Below, piece by piece: positions 37,882 to 46,546 of a stretch of 64,000 nt of DNA; the first letter of the stretch is position 1, and each line of letters starts with the position of its first letter. Source of the stretch: Bacteroides sp. 224 (lineage in GTDB: Bacteria > Bacteroidota > Bacteroidia > Bacteroidales > Bacteroidaceae); NCBI RefSeq assembly GCF_010500995.1, contig NZ_QVMK01000004.1, forward strand, positions 212,968 to 276,967. The letters are read 5' to 3'. The position numbers and the translations under genes were made by a program. The notes under the pieces are model-generated. The model saw nothing but the letters and a program-made list of their open reading frames with translations, had not been told where the DNA came from and searched no databases.

Positions 37882-39132
37882 ATGAAGTTTTCTGAACTAA
37901 AGTTAGAAGAGAGTGTAGTTGAAGCACTTGATGCAATGCGGTTTGATGATTGTACACCTGTACAAGAGCAAGCCATACCTATTATATTAGAGGGAAAAGA
38001 TTTAATAGCAGTTGCACAAACCGGCACCGGCAAAACCGCAGCCTTTCTTGTGCCCATTCTCAACAAACTAAGTACGGGAAACTATCCGGAAGATGCCATC
38101 AATTGTGTAATAATGTCTCCGACTCGTGAACTCGCACAACAGATTGACCAGCAGATGGAGGGCTTTTCTTATTTTATGCCTACATCAAGTGTGGCTGTTT
38201 ACGGAGGAAATGATGGCATTTTATTTGAACAACAAAAAAAAGGTTTGGTATTAGGTGCCGATGTAGTAATAGCTACCCCCGGACGCTTGTTGGCGCATTT
38301 GAATCTTGGCTATGTAGACTTCTCTAAAGTATCTTTCTTTGTGCTCGACGAAGCAGACCGTATGCTTGATATGGGATTCTTTGACGATATTATGCAAATA
38401 GTTAAGTATTTGCCCGAAGAACGGCAAACTATTATGTTTTCCGCAACCATGCCTGCCAAGATTCAGCAAATGGCAAAAACCATCCTACGTAATCCGGAAG
38501 AAATTAAACTGGCAGTATCTAAACCGGCAGAGAAGATTATACAGGCAGCCTACATTTGCTATGAATCTCAAAAATTAGGAATCATTCAAAGCTTATTTGC
38601 AGATCAGGTACCAGAGAAAGGAATCATATTTGCTTCGTCCAAAATAAAGGTAAAAGAGGTTACCAAAGCACTTAAAAGAATGAAACTGAACGTTGGCGAA
38701 ATGCATTCCGATCTGGAGCAATCGCAACGGGAAGCTATTATGTATGAGTTCAAATCCGGCAAAATAAATATTCTTGTAGCTACAGATATTGTATCCAGAG
38801 GAATTGACATTGATGATATCCGATCGGTAATCAACTATGATGTTCCTCATGATAGCGAAGACTATGTTCATCGTATCGGCCGAACCGCCCGTGCCAACAA
38901 TGATGGGGTGGCAATTACTTTTGTCAGCGAAAAAGAACAAAGCAATTTTAAGAGCATTGAAGATTTCTTAGGCAAAACAATCTATAAAATACCCGTACCA
39001 GCCGAACTTGGAGAATCGCCGGAATACGCTCCCCGAGCAACGAGATACACAGGTGGCAGAAAACCCAGAAAGAATTATAAAAGCAATGGGGGAAATAAGA
39101 AGAATACCCAAGCAACTTCTAAAAAGAAATAA
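37882..39132 (+). CDS. DEAD-box ATP-dependent RNA helicase
   Basis: A 416-residue cytosolic RNA helicase. Ordered motifs: Q motif (FDDCTPVQEQAIP), I (AQTGTGKTA), Ia (PTRELAQQ), II (DEAD in VLDEADRMLDMG), III (SAT in MFSATMP), V (ATDIVSRGIDI) and VI (HRIGRTARA). The short basic tail after residue 385 (RKPRKNYKSNGGNKKN) resembles RhlE-type RNA-binding tails. RhlE/CsdA-like roles in ribosome assembly or mRNA decay are likely, but the exact subfamily cannot be fixed. It lies 36 bp downstream of serB. Confidence 0.94.
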   Translation: MKFSELKLEESVVEALDAMRFDDCTPVQEQAIPIILEGKDLIAVAQTGTGKTAAFLVPILNKLSTGNYPEDAINCVIMSPTRELAQQIDQQMEGFSYFMPTSSVAVYGGNDGILFEQQKKGLVLGADVVIATPGRLLAHLNLGYVDFSKVSFFVLDEADRMLDMGFFDDIMQIVKYLPEERQTIMFSATMPAKIQQMAKTILRNPEEIKLAVSKPAEKIIQAAYICYESQKLGIIQSLFADQVPEKGIIFASSKIKVKEVTKALKRMKLNVGEMHSDLEQSQREAIMYEFKSGKINILVATDIVSRGIDIDDIRSVINYDVPHDSEDYVHRIGRTARANNDGVAITFVSEKEQSNFKSIEDFLGKTIYKIPVPAELGESPEYAPRATRYTGGRKPRKNYKSNGGNKKNTQATSKKK

Positions 39133-39138
39133 TTCTTT

Positions 39139-39936
39139 TTACTCCACAGCTGATATCAATAGTTTACCATCAAAACTTATCAGCAAATTAATAATATTAC
39201 AAACCGGGCTATCAGGTATACATAAATTAGCTTGGTACAGAAATCCCTCTTTGTCAACATGAACAAATTCCATATCGGCAAGGATGGATGTAATATAAAG
39301 ATCTTCTGAGATGTATTCTTTCAATTGCTCTTTGCGAATATCGCTTGCAAATAAACAATTCTTTCCTTCATACACACAAATATGCATAATGTTATCATAG
39401 TATACATTATCTACACTCAATCCGTCTTCTGAATAAATGGTTTTAGTCACTTTCATTGTAGAAGGATTAATATAGACATAAGCCCTATATCGTACATTAT
39501 TATAATATACAACAGAATCTCGTTGGGTTACCTCTGTATAAGTAGGAATAATATGGTGCGAATTATCCGGAAATGCCAAAGAATCAGATTCATTTTCTGA
39601 TTTATAAAGCTTTACCTTATTTCCGGATAAGGTCTGAAAATAAAAAGTGTAATCGGTCTGCCTATCTATATAATAACGGGCGACCTCATTTCCATAAGTA
39701 AAAAGACTGTCTTTGATTATTTGAAAATAAACCGGTGTAGAATTGGAATCTGTATGGTAGATTGTATCACCAACAATATACAAATACGGAGCATCTGTTT
39801 CTTCATCAAGCCAGATTCCCTGTAACAATTGTTTTGCTTTCTGATTTTCAGCCCTTCCAGAAGACGTTATAAATCCTCTACTTGTACAAGATGCCAACAA
39901 CAGAATAGTCATTATACTTATGATACTCCTTGTCAT
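39139..39936 (-). CDS. Hypothetical lipoprotein (DUF4738-like)
   Basis: A 265-residue predicted lipoprotein: signal LLLASC with Cys17 as the lipidation site. After a Ser/Gly-rich linker comes a beta-rich domain with repeated short strands (YLYIVGDTIYHTDSNSTPVYFQIIKDSLFTYGNEVARYYI) and a second acidic half. It resembles Bacteroides lipoproteins grouped as DUF4738, though I hold that only loosely. Met at 39954 lies inside the -7 box, so 39936 is the start. The 3' end faces the helicase gene with only 6 bp between them. No function is known. Confidence 0.7.
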   Translation of the reverse strand: MTRSIISIMTILLLASCTSRGFITSSGRAENQKAKQLLQGIWLDEETDAPYLYIVGDTIYHTDSNSTPVYFQIIKDSLFTYGNEVARYYIDRQTDYTFYFQTLSGNKVKLYKSENESDSLAFPDNSHHIIPTYTEVTQRDSVVYYNNVRYRAYVYINPSTMKVTKTIYSEDGLSVDNVYYDNIMHICVYEGKNCLFASDIRKEQLKEYISEDLYITSILADMEFVHVDKEGFLYQANLCIPDSPVCNIINLLISFDGKLLISAVE

Positions 39937-39951
39937 AGTCAAAGTTTTGTG

Positions 39952-39959
39952 CAAATGTA
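39952..39959 (-). promoter_or_regulatory. -7 box TACATTTG for the lipoprotein gene
   Basis: Minus-strand TACATTTG ends 15 bp upstream of the ATG at 39936 and overlaps the next upstream Met codon, which fixes the start. Confidence 0.55.
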
Positions 39960-39982
39960 CACAAAACTTTGAAATAAGCTTA

Positions 39983-41296
39983 TTATTTACCTATACAATA
40001 ATAATCGAATCCTTGTTCCTCTATTTCTTTCTTCTCATAGATATTCCGCCCATCAAAGATCACGTGTTTATTCATTGCTTTTTTGATAACTGCCCAAGAA
40101 GGCAAACGAAATTCTTTCCATTCAGTAATAAGCATCAAAGCATCGGCATCCAGAACAGCATCATACATATCATTGGCATAATAAACGGCATCCCCTATTT
40201 TTCCTTGAGATTCCTTCATGGCTACAGGATCATAAACGCGTATATTACATCCGGCCTTCAACAACAAATCAATAATAACTAAAGAAGGCGCTTCTCGCAT
40301 ATCATCTGTTTCCGGTTTAAAGGCAAGTCCCCATAAAGTAATCGTTTTCCCTTTAAGATTTCCTTGAAAGTGTTTTTCTAATTTCCGGAACAAAATACTT
40401 TTCTGCAAATCATTCACTTCTTCAACAGCCTTTAATACGCGCATGGAATATCCGTTCTGTTCCGCAGTTTTAACTAATGCTTTTACATCTTTAGGAAAAC
40501 AAGAGCCCCCATATCCAATACCCGGATACAGGAATTTTCGTCCGATACGAGTATCCGAACCAATGCCATTGCGTACCATATTCACATCGGCCCCTACTAA
40601 CTCGCAAAGATTAGCAATATCGTTCATAAAGCTGATACGTGTAGCAAGCATAGAATTGGCTGCGTACTTTGTCATTTCAGCAGAAGGGATATCCATAAAA
40701 ATAACACGGAAGTTATTTAGCAAAAATGGTTTATAAAGTTTGCTCATCAGTTTTTCTGCACGTTCCGACTCCACTCCTACTACTACTCTGTCAGGACTCA
40801 TAAAGTCGCTGATAGCATTTCCTTCTTTTAAGAATTCAGGATTAGAAGCTACATCAAACTCAATATCCTCCCCTCTTTTATTTAATTCTTCTTTTATAGC
40901 ATCTTTCACTTTACATGCAGTGCCTACAGGAACAGTACTTTTAGTCACAACCAATACATATTTTTTCATATTCCGACCAATCGTACGGGCTACTTCCAAT
41001 ACATATTTTAAATCGGCGCTTCCATCTTCGTCCGGTGGAGTACCTACAGCACTAAAAACAACCTCTACATCATCCAATACGCTTTCGAGAGAAGTGGTAA
41101 AGTTCAATCTCCCTGCTTTAGAATTACGAAGAACCAGCTCTTCCAACCCATTTTCATATATTGGGATTATGCCATTTTTAAGAGACTCTATTTTTTCGAC
41201 ATTCGTATCAACGCATGTAACATTCACTCCAATTTCAGCAAAACAGGTTCCTGTAACCAAACCCACATAACCTGTACCCACAATTGCTATTTTCAT
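39983..41296 (-). CDS. ugd: UDP-glucose 6-dehydrogenase
   Basis: Oxidises UDP-glucose twice with NAD+ to UDP-glucuronate, a precursor for surface polysaccharides. The 437-residue protein has the N-terminal dinucleotide loop GTGYVGLVTG (residues 7-16), the central domain and the catalytic Cys in GYGGSCFPKDVKAL (about residue 262), and a C-terminal UDP-binding domain with WGLAFKPETDDMREAPS. No polysaccharide cluster surrounds it, so it is a stand-alone housekeeping copy. Some homologs act on UDP-ManNAc or UDP-GlcNAc, but motif content favours Ugd. Confidence 0.94.
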   Translation of the reverse strand: MKIAIVGTGYVGLVTGTCFAEIGVNVTCVDTNVEKIESLKNGIIPIYENGLEELVLRNSKAGRLNFTTSLESVLDDVEVVFSAVGTPPDEDGSADLKYVLEVARTIGRNMKKYVLVVTKSTVPVGTACKVKDAIKEELNKRGEDIEFDVASNPEFLKEGNAISDFMSPDRVVVGVESERAEKLMSKLYKPFLLNNFRVIFMDIPSAEMTKYAANSMLATRISFMNDIANLCELVGADVNMVRNGIGSDTRIGRKFLYPGIGYGGSCFPKDVKALVKTAEQNGYSMRVLKAVEEVNDLQKSILFRKLEKHFQGNLKGKTITLWGLAFKPETDDMREAPSLVIIDLLLKAGCNIRVYDPVAMKESQGKIGDAVYYANDMYDAVLDADALMLITEWKEFRLPSWAVIKKAMNKHVIFDGRNIYEKKEIEEQGFDYYCIGK

Positions 41297-41343
41297 TCTT
41301 TTATCAATGCATTAAGTTTAAGAATCAGATCATAAGTAAAGCA

Positions 41344-41351
41344 CAAAAATA
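41344..41351 (-). promoter_or_regulatory. -7 box TATTTTTG for ugd
   Basis: Minus-strand TATTTTTG, 47 bp upstream of the ugd start, with a TTG about 22 bp further upstream as a weak -33. Confidence 0.45.
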
Positions 41352-41450
41352 CAACTTTTTTTCTCATATTCATCAACACAAGCAAGAAAGCGTTTATAAA
41401 TTGTTAATAACAAAAAGCAATCCTTCTTCTCATATCTGCAATTTATATAC

Positions 41451-41458
41451 TACTTTTG
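41451..41458 (+). promoter_or_regulatory. -7 box TACTTTTG abutting the HU-SPOR start
   Basis: TACTTTTG ends 5 bp before the ATG at 41464. If used, the transcript starts at or next to the initiation codon, giving a leaderless mRNA. Confidence 0.5.
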
Positions 41459-41463
41459 CACTC

Positions 41464-42540
41464 ATGATTGATTTAGCCCAGCATATTGAAGTTTTATTAT
41501 TGGAAAATGATTGTGTAATTATACCTGGTTTCGGAGGGTTTGTTACTCATTATTCCCCAGCTCATTGGTCGGAAGAAGAAGCTATCTTTCAAGCACCAAC
41601 TCGCATTATAGGCTTCAATCCTCAGCTAAAGATGAATGATGGCATACTGGTTCAATCATATATGGAAGTATATAATACAAGTTTTGCTGATGCAAGCCTT
41701 ATTATTAAATCTGAAGTAGAACAGCTTATCAATACACTTCATAAAGAGGGAAAAATTGAACTTGCAAACATTGGAGAGTTATCATACTCCATAGATAATT
41801 CATACATATTCAATCCGTATAATCACAACCTAATATCTCCTTCTTTATATGGACTGGATACTTTTGGCATTACAGAGCTGAAAGATCTGCTTAAACCAAC
41901 AGAGAAGCCACTTGATTTACCAGCCGTTCAGCCAACTTCCAAAAAACATTATGAAATTAAGATTAACCGTACCTTATTAAGGAATACAGTTGCTGCTGCC
42001 ATAACCATTATCTTGTTTTTTGCCTTATCCTCTCCTATTGAGAATACACAGATAGAACAAGTAAATTATGCACAATTAATACCCTCCGGCTTTCTCGAAA
42101 AAATAGAGAAACACTCTCTTTTAACATCACTCGTAGGAATACAGGCAGAAGAAGAGCAACAACGCCATCAGCCCCAACCACAGCCCAAGGTTCAAGTAGA
42201 AGAACCAATTAAAGAACCTCTACCTATTGAAACAGAAACAATAAAAGAGCCAATAGTAGTAGAGAAGAAAGTGCAAAAGGCCTCTAAACAAAAAACAATT
42301 AAAAAGAAACAACATACTTATCATATTATCGTAGCCAGTGTCGCAAATTCGAAAGAAGGGAAAGAGATTATTGAACAGCTTCATAAAGAAGGCTATAAAA
42401 ATGCCCAAATAATAACAAAAAACGGCAAAACAAGAGTCAGTATTTTCTCATTCTCCGATCGTAAAAAGGCCGACAATCAACTACTTAAATTACGAAAAAA
42501 CAAAGCATACAAAAGTGCTTGGCTACTACCTGTTAAGTAA
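41464..42540 (+). CDS. HU-domain protein with transmembrane segment and C-terminal SPOR domain
   Basis: A 358-residue single-pass membrane protein. The N-terminal 120 or so residues carry the HU-like pair seen in Bacteroidetes (MIDLAQHIEVLLLENDCVIIPGFGGFVTHYSPA and FNPYNHNLISPSLYGLDTFG). A hydrophobic helix follows (about 177-193, NTVAAAITIILFFALSS), then a Pro/Gln/Glu/Lys-rich linker and a SPOR domain (YHIIVASVANSKEGKEIIEQL... to the end) that binds denuded septal peptidoglycan. The layout would link nucleoid-like binding inside to division-site wall outside; that role is inference. The frame extends upstream to 41284, but the -7 box at 41451 and the HU start support 41464. Confidence 0.87.
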   Translation: MIDLAQHIEVLLLENDCVIIPGFGGFVTHYSPAHWSEEEAIFQAPTRIIGFNPQLKMNDGILVQSYMEVYNTSFADASLIIKSEVEQLINTLHKEGKIELANIGELSYSIDNSYIFNPYNHNLISPSLYGLDTFGITELKDLLKPTEKPLDLPAVQPTSKKHYEIKINRTLLRNTVAAAITIILFFALSSPIENTQIEQVNYAQLIPSGFLEKIEKHSLLTSLVGIQAEEEQQRHQPQPQPKVQVEEPIKEPLPIETETIKEPIVVEKKVQKASKQKTIKKKQHTYHIIVASVANSKEGKEIIEQLHKEGYKNAQIITKNGKTRVSIFSFSDRKKADNQLLKLRKNKAYKSAWLLPVK

Positions 42541-42553
42541 AAGAAAACCTAAA

Positions 42554-43072
42554 ATGAAACGAATACTCTGTCCCAAATGTGAAAATTATCTTTCTTTTGA
42601 TGAAACCAAATATAGCGAAGGGCAATCATTAGTCTTTGTATGCGAACATTGTGGAAAACAATTCAGCATTAGAATTGGAAAGACCAAAATGAAAGCTACC
42701 CGAAAAGAAGAAGAGTTAAATGAAAAGGTTGAAGGCTCTGAATTCGGAAGCATCATTGTTGTTGAAAATGTTTTTGGTTATAAACAAATACTCCCATTAC
42801 AAGAAGGAGACAATATAATAGGACGACGTTGTGTGGGAACTACCATCAACACGCCTATAGAAACGGGTGATATGAGCATGGATCGCCGGCATTGCATTAT
42901 CAATGTAAAGCGAAATAAGCAAGGAGAGATCATCTACACACTAAGAGATGCCCCAAGCCTTACCGGAACTTTCTTAATGAATGATATATTGGGAGATAAA
43001 GACAGAATCCGTATTAATGATGGGGCAATTATAACGATTGGAGCTACTACACTTATTCTCCGGATTTCTTAA
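42554..43072 (+). CDS. FHA domain protein with N-terminal zinc ribbon
   Basis: A 172-residue cytosolic protein. A zinc ribbon is formed by Cys6, Cys9, Cys30 and Cys33 (CPKC...CEHC). A Lys/Glu linker leads to an FHA phosphothreonine-binding domain (about residues 75-172) with GRRCVG, the strand containing SMDRRHCIINV, and the terminal INDGAIITIGATTLILRI. FHA domains usually read Ser/Thr phosphorylation, but no Hanks kinase is in the window. It begins 13 bp after the HU-SPOR stop and is probably cotranscribed; a terminator follows at 43109. Confidence 0.85.
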   Translation: MKRILCPKCENYLSFDETKYSEGQSLVFVCEHCGKQFSIRIGKTKMKATRKEEELNEKVEGSEFGSIIVVENVFGYKQILPLQEGDNIIGRRCVGTTINTPIETGDMSMDRRHCIINVKRNKQGEIIYTLRDAPSLTGTFLMNDILGDKDRIRINDGAIITIGATTLILRIS

Positions 43073-43108
43073 TTAGGGTTTCTATTTCATACTTAAAACA
43101 CCAAATAG

Positions 43109-43149
43109 AAAAATCGCATGAAAGGTTTAAAACCATCCATGCGATTTTT
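43109..43149. terminator. Bidirectional hairpin terminator
   Basis: AAAAATCGCATG (43109-43120) pairs perfectly with CATGCGATTTTT (43138-43149); A and T runs at either end suit termination on both strands, between the FHA gene (plus) and the 148-aa gene (minus). Confidence 0.85.
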
Positions 43150-43164
43150 ATATATTCGGAAACA

Positions 43165-43611
43165 CTACTCTTTATACTCAGTAGGTAGAATCTTTATTTC
43201 CATTAGTTTTTTCTTATTCTTGCCGAAATACAAATAGTCGAAAACAACATCATGCTTTTTCAAGTATTTCATGTCCTTAGAGGTTTTGATGCCGGTTATT
43301 ATTACTTCACGCAAGTTACTGTGCACAGCATTCAAATCCAGACTATCCTCATTAATGCCAGAAAGCGTATAACAGTATTTTATATTACGACTATTTTTCG
43401 GAGATACAACACTGTCAAGTCGTGTAAACTCATCCATCATCTTAGGGCACGATTTACTCATCTCTACCGCTATTTTCCCTATTTCATCTTCTACAGACGT
43501 ACTGAACAAAGAAGAAGATAGTGAATAAGCAACTACAAATCCAATCGCACTAAAAACTATCAGAGCAATTTTTTGCTTTTTAGATAGAGAGTTTAATGTT
43601 TTTCTATTCAT
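43165..43611 (-). CDS. Small single-pass membrane protein, unknown
   Basis: A 148-residue protein with a basic cytoplasmic start, one transmembrane helix (about residues 13-37, KIALIVFSAIGFVVAYSLSSS) and an exported 110-residue domain with two cysteines (KSCPKMM, IKYCYTL) that could form a disulfide. The domain pattern DEIGKIAVEMSKSCPKMMDEFTRLDSV is shared with uncharacterised Bacteroidales proteins as far as I can recall, with no assigned role. The TTG start at 43626 would overlap the purT stop; ATG at 43611 follows it by 11 bp, so it is probably cotranscribed with purT. Confidence 0.6.
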   Translation of the reverse strand: MNRKTLNSLSKKQKIALIVFSAIGFVVAYSLSSSLFSTSVEDEIGKIAVEMSKSCPKMMDEFTRLDSVVSPKNSRNIKYCYTLSGINEDSLDLNAVHSNLREVIITGIKTSKDMKYLKKHDVVFDYLYFGKNKKKLMEIKILPTEYKE

Positions 43612-43622
43612 CGTGTCTTCTA

Positions 43623-44789
43623 TCAATACACTTCTATTTCTGCAGCTATTCTTTTAGCCTTATCTCGCAACGCATCCATGTCGGCACCTAAAGGAGCATA
43701 GCACAATACAACGGCCATTCTTCTGTTCTTTCTGGTAAACGGTTTGCCGAAAATGCGTACATAAGTATCTTCTTCTGCAGTAGCTTTTTCTATTCCTTTA
43801 TAACGTGGCGATTCTTCGCTTGCAATGGAAGAAAGCACAACAGCACTTACCCCCGATCGCTCTAATTTAATAGCCGGAATAGGAAATCCAAGTACGGCAC
43901 GTAGATGTAATTCAAACTCATTCAGATTCTGAGTACCTGCCAGCGTTACCATACCTGTATCGTGTGGACGGGGTGATAACTCGGAAAAGTATACTCCGTT
44001 CTTATGACTCAAGAAGAATTCTACCCCCCAAAGTCCGGCACCGGTTAGGGCTTTGGTTACTTTATCTGCCATATCCTGTGCCTCTTTCAAGTGCTCGGGA
44101 TCAATATGTACGGGTTGGAAGCTTTCCTGATAATCGCCTCCTTTTTGAATATGTCCGATGGGAGGACAGAAAAGCGTAGGACCATTCTTTTGAGTAACAG
44201 TAAGCAAAGTTATCTCTGTATCAAATTGAATAAACTCTTCAATAATCAGCTCTTTAATATCTCCACGACTTCCGCTACACCCATATTCCCAGGCATGTTC
44301 CAGATCATCGGCAGTCTTTACCAAAGATTGCCCTTTACCAGACGAAGACATTAAAGGCTTTACGATACACGGAAAACCAACTTTGGGGGCAGCTTCTTTC
44401 AGTTCCTCCAATGATTTTGCATAAAAATATTTAGCTGTTTTCAGCCCTAACTCCTGTGCTGCTAAATCGCGAATGGCTTTACGATTCATGGTGTAATTTA
44501 CGGCACGAGCACTTGGAACAACCAAAATTCCTTCCTTTTCAAAATCATATAACCTTTCGGTGCGGATTGCTTCGATTTCGGGAACAATAATGTCCGGCGC
44601 ATGTTTCTTCACCACTCTATCCAGTTCATCACCATTCAGCATATCAAACACTTCGCATTCGTCGGCTACTTGCATGGCGGGTGCTCCCGGATAAGAATCA
44701 CAAGCTACCACATATTGCCCTTTACGCTGGGCAGAAATCACAAACTCTTTTCCTAATTCACCGGAGCCCAGTAAAAGTATCTTCTTCAT
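43623..44789 (-). CDS. purT: Formate-dependent GAR transformylase
   Basis: ATP-grasp enzyme making formylglycinamide ribonucleotide from GAR, ATP and formate, the folate-free alternative to PurN in purine synthesis. The 388-residue length matches PurT. The N-terminal Rossmann-like start is [17 protein letters not shown], the ATP-grasp part includes [12 protein letters not shown] and [16 protein letters not shown], and the C-terminus carries [16 protein letters not shown]. It is the first gene of a pair with the small membrane protein and is flanked upstream by the 44822-44910 hairpin. Confidence 0.96.
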   Translation of the reverse strand: MKKILLLGSGELGKEFVISAQRKGQYVVACDSYPGAPAMQVADECEVFDMLNGDELDRVVKKHAPDIIVPEIEAIRTERLYDFEKEGILVVPSARAVNYTMNRKAIRDLAAQELGLKTAKYFYAKSLEELKEAAPKVGFPCIVKPLMSSSGKGQSLVKTADDLEHAWEYGCSGSRGDIKELIIEEFIQFDTEITLLTVTQKNGPTLFCPPIGHIQKGGDYQESFQPVHIDPEHLKEAQDMADKVTKALTGAGLWGVEFFLSHKNGVYFSELSPRPHDTGMVTLAGTQNLNEFELHLRAVLGFPIPAIKLERSGVSAVVLSSIASEESPRYKGIEKATAEEDTYVRIFGKPFTRKNRRMAVVLCYAPLGADMDALRDKAKRIAAEIEVY

Positions 44790-44821
44790 TTATTTTATTT
44801 TTAAGTTTTTAAAAGGGTATA

Positions 44822-44910
44822 TGGAACACAGAGACACAAAGGCACAGAGATTTAATTAAACTTGGTTTTGTAAATAAAAAAACTCTGTGTCTTTGTGTCT
44901 CTGTGTTCCA
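44822..44910. repeat. Long intergenic hairpin, CACAGAG family
   Basis: Arms TGGAACACAGAGACACAAAG... and ...CTTTGTGTCTCTGTGTTCCA pair almost perfectly. It lies between two minus-strand genes, 7 bp after the DUF4301 stop and upstream of purT. Confidence 0.9.
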
Positions 44911-44916
44911 ATTAAA

Positions 44917-46434
44917 TTATTGATGTTGATCGCGAAGCAAATCATTCACCGTTTTAACAGGATTGAATGTTGAAAGGGGTACTTCCACAAAAATGGTATT
45001 CCAATCGCTCATCGCTCCATTCCATAATCCCGGCAATTCAAGTGCTTTCAGTTCCTTACCGTTCTTTGATTTATAAGAAATAAATCCGGTAGCTTTATCT
45101 ACATAATTAGACAAATCGAACTTCTGCCCTTTATAACCGCGCACTGCACAAACCAAATCTACCGGATTAAAATGAGTTCCTTTTTCAAACATTTCTTTTT
45201 TAGCCGGATCATTCATATCTATTTGCGAGCTTTCCAATATTTGCAAAGAGATGGTTCCGTCTGCGTTATAAGCAAGGAATGGCCCCCCACCGGGTTCTCC
45301 TACATTCTTTACCATACCACACACACGCATGGGGCGATTCAGTTTTTTCTTCAGGTAAAGCACCAGTTCTGCATCTTCCAGGTTTTTGGTATTCGGATTC
45401 TTACAGAAAAGTTTCTTCTGAACAAATTGAAGTACCTCCATTATTTGCTCCTGTGTATACTGTCCACTATCTAACAAAGCAAGATATTCGAAGGCTTGTT
45501 TCTGTAAAGCAACCAAAACCCCGGCAATCAGCTTTTTATAATGAACCGTATCTTCTTTCAACTTATCAGGTACTACATTATCTATATTTTTAATGAAGAT
45601 AATATCTGCATCTAAGTCGTTCAGGTTTTCGATTAAAGCTCCATGTCCGCCCGGACGGAACAACAACTTTCCATTATCCCGGAAAGGTTCGTTATTCATA
45701 TCTGCGGCAATGGTATCGGTACTCTGTTTCTGTTCCGAAAAGCCCACATTGAAATCAACATTATAAAGTGTTGAATAGTAATCTTTTGTTTTATTCACCA
45801 ATGCTTCGAAAAGCGGAAGATGCTCCGGCGATACTGTGAAGTGTACATTAGCCTTTCCCGTTTTGCTCGATCCGTACAAAGCGGCTTCTACCAAATGCTC
45901 TTCCAACGGAGTGCGTACTCCATCTTCATACTTATGAAATTGAAGTAACCCTTTGGGAAGTGAACCGTAATTTAAGCCACTCTTATCCAGAAGCAGCTTT
46001 ACGATTGTTTTATATTCACCATCTTTTATCAATGAATGAACATCCTTGTTTTCTGCTTCCAAACAAACTTCATTCAGTTGTTCGAAGAAACCGAAGTTAG
46101 CAATATTATCAAAGAAAGTTTGTTCGAACTTCGTTGTAGGACGGTCATAAGCGGCATCCAAAAACTCAAAGAGGTCTTTAAACATTCTACTGGCAGCGCC
46201 GGATGCCGGAACAAACTTCACAATAGTTTTATAAGTATCTGTATATTCTTTCCAAGCATTCAAGAAATTTTCTTGTTCTTCTGCGGTAGGAGCCAAAATT
46301 CCTTTCTCTATAGAAGCCGCCGCTTCAAGTTTAAGGTATGGGAAACCAGTTTCAAAGCTTTTCAGTTGTTCTACAATCCGTTCTTCCGAAATTTCTTTTC
46401 GGTCAAGCAATTCTTTGTCTTGGGATGTTAACAT
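44917..46434 (-). CDS. DUF4301 family protein
   Basis: A 505-residue cytosolic protein of the DUF4301 family. The motif FVPASGAASRMFKDLFEFL near residue 75 recalls the GSGxGTR/K loop of sugar nucleotidyltransferases, and further conserved segments are LLFRPGGHGALIENLNDLDADIIFIKNIDNV and RVCGMVKNVGEPGGGPF. A nucleotidyltransferase-like fold is plausible but I cannot assign a substrate. It is preceded by a -7 box at 46464 and lies divergent from the relA-like gene. Confidence 0.85.
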   Translation of the reverse strand: MLTSQDKELLDRKEISEERIVEQLKSFETGFPYLKLEAAASIEKGILAPTAEEQENFLNAWKEYTDTYKTIVKFVPASGAASRMFKDLFEFLDAAYDRPTTKFEQTFFDNIANFGFFEQLNEVCLEAENKDVHSLIKDGEYKTIVKLLLDKSGLNYGSLPKGLLQFHKYEDGVRTPLEEHLVEAALYGSSKTGKANVHFTVSPEHLPLFEALVNKTKDYYSTLYNVDFNVGFSEQKQSTDTIAADMNNEPFRDNGKLLFRPGGHGALIENLNDLDADIIFIKNIDNVVPDKLKEDTVHYKKLIAGVLVALQKQAFEYLALLDSGQYTQEQIMEVLQFVQKKLFCKNPNTKNLEDAELVLYLKKKLNRPMRVCGMVKNVGEPGGGPFLAYNADGTISLQILESSQIDMNDPAKKEMFEKGTHFNPVDLVCAVRGYKGQKFDLSNYVDKATGFISYKSKNGKELKALELPGLWNGAMSDWNTIFVEVPLSTFNPVKTVNDLLRDQHQ

Positions 46435-46463
46435 TTTACTCTATATTTTTATTAATTGATGCC

Positions 46464-46471
46464 CAAAAATA
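46464..46471 (-). promoter_or_regulatory. -7 box TATTTTTG for the DUF4301 gene
   Basis: Minus-strand TATTTTTG, 29 bp upstream of the ATG at 46434. Confidence 0.45.
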
Positions 46472-46546
46472 CAAAATACTATTTACTTGTTATCATATAC
46501 TAAACAAAAAAAGCTACTTTTACAGTCTAAAACCGAAAGAACATTT

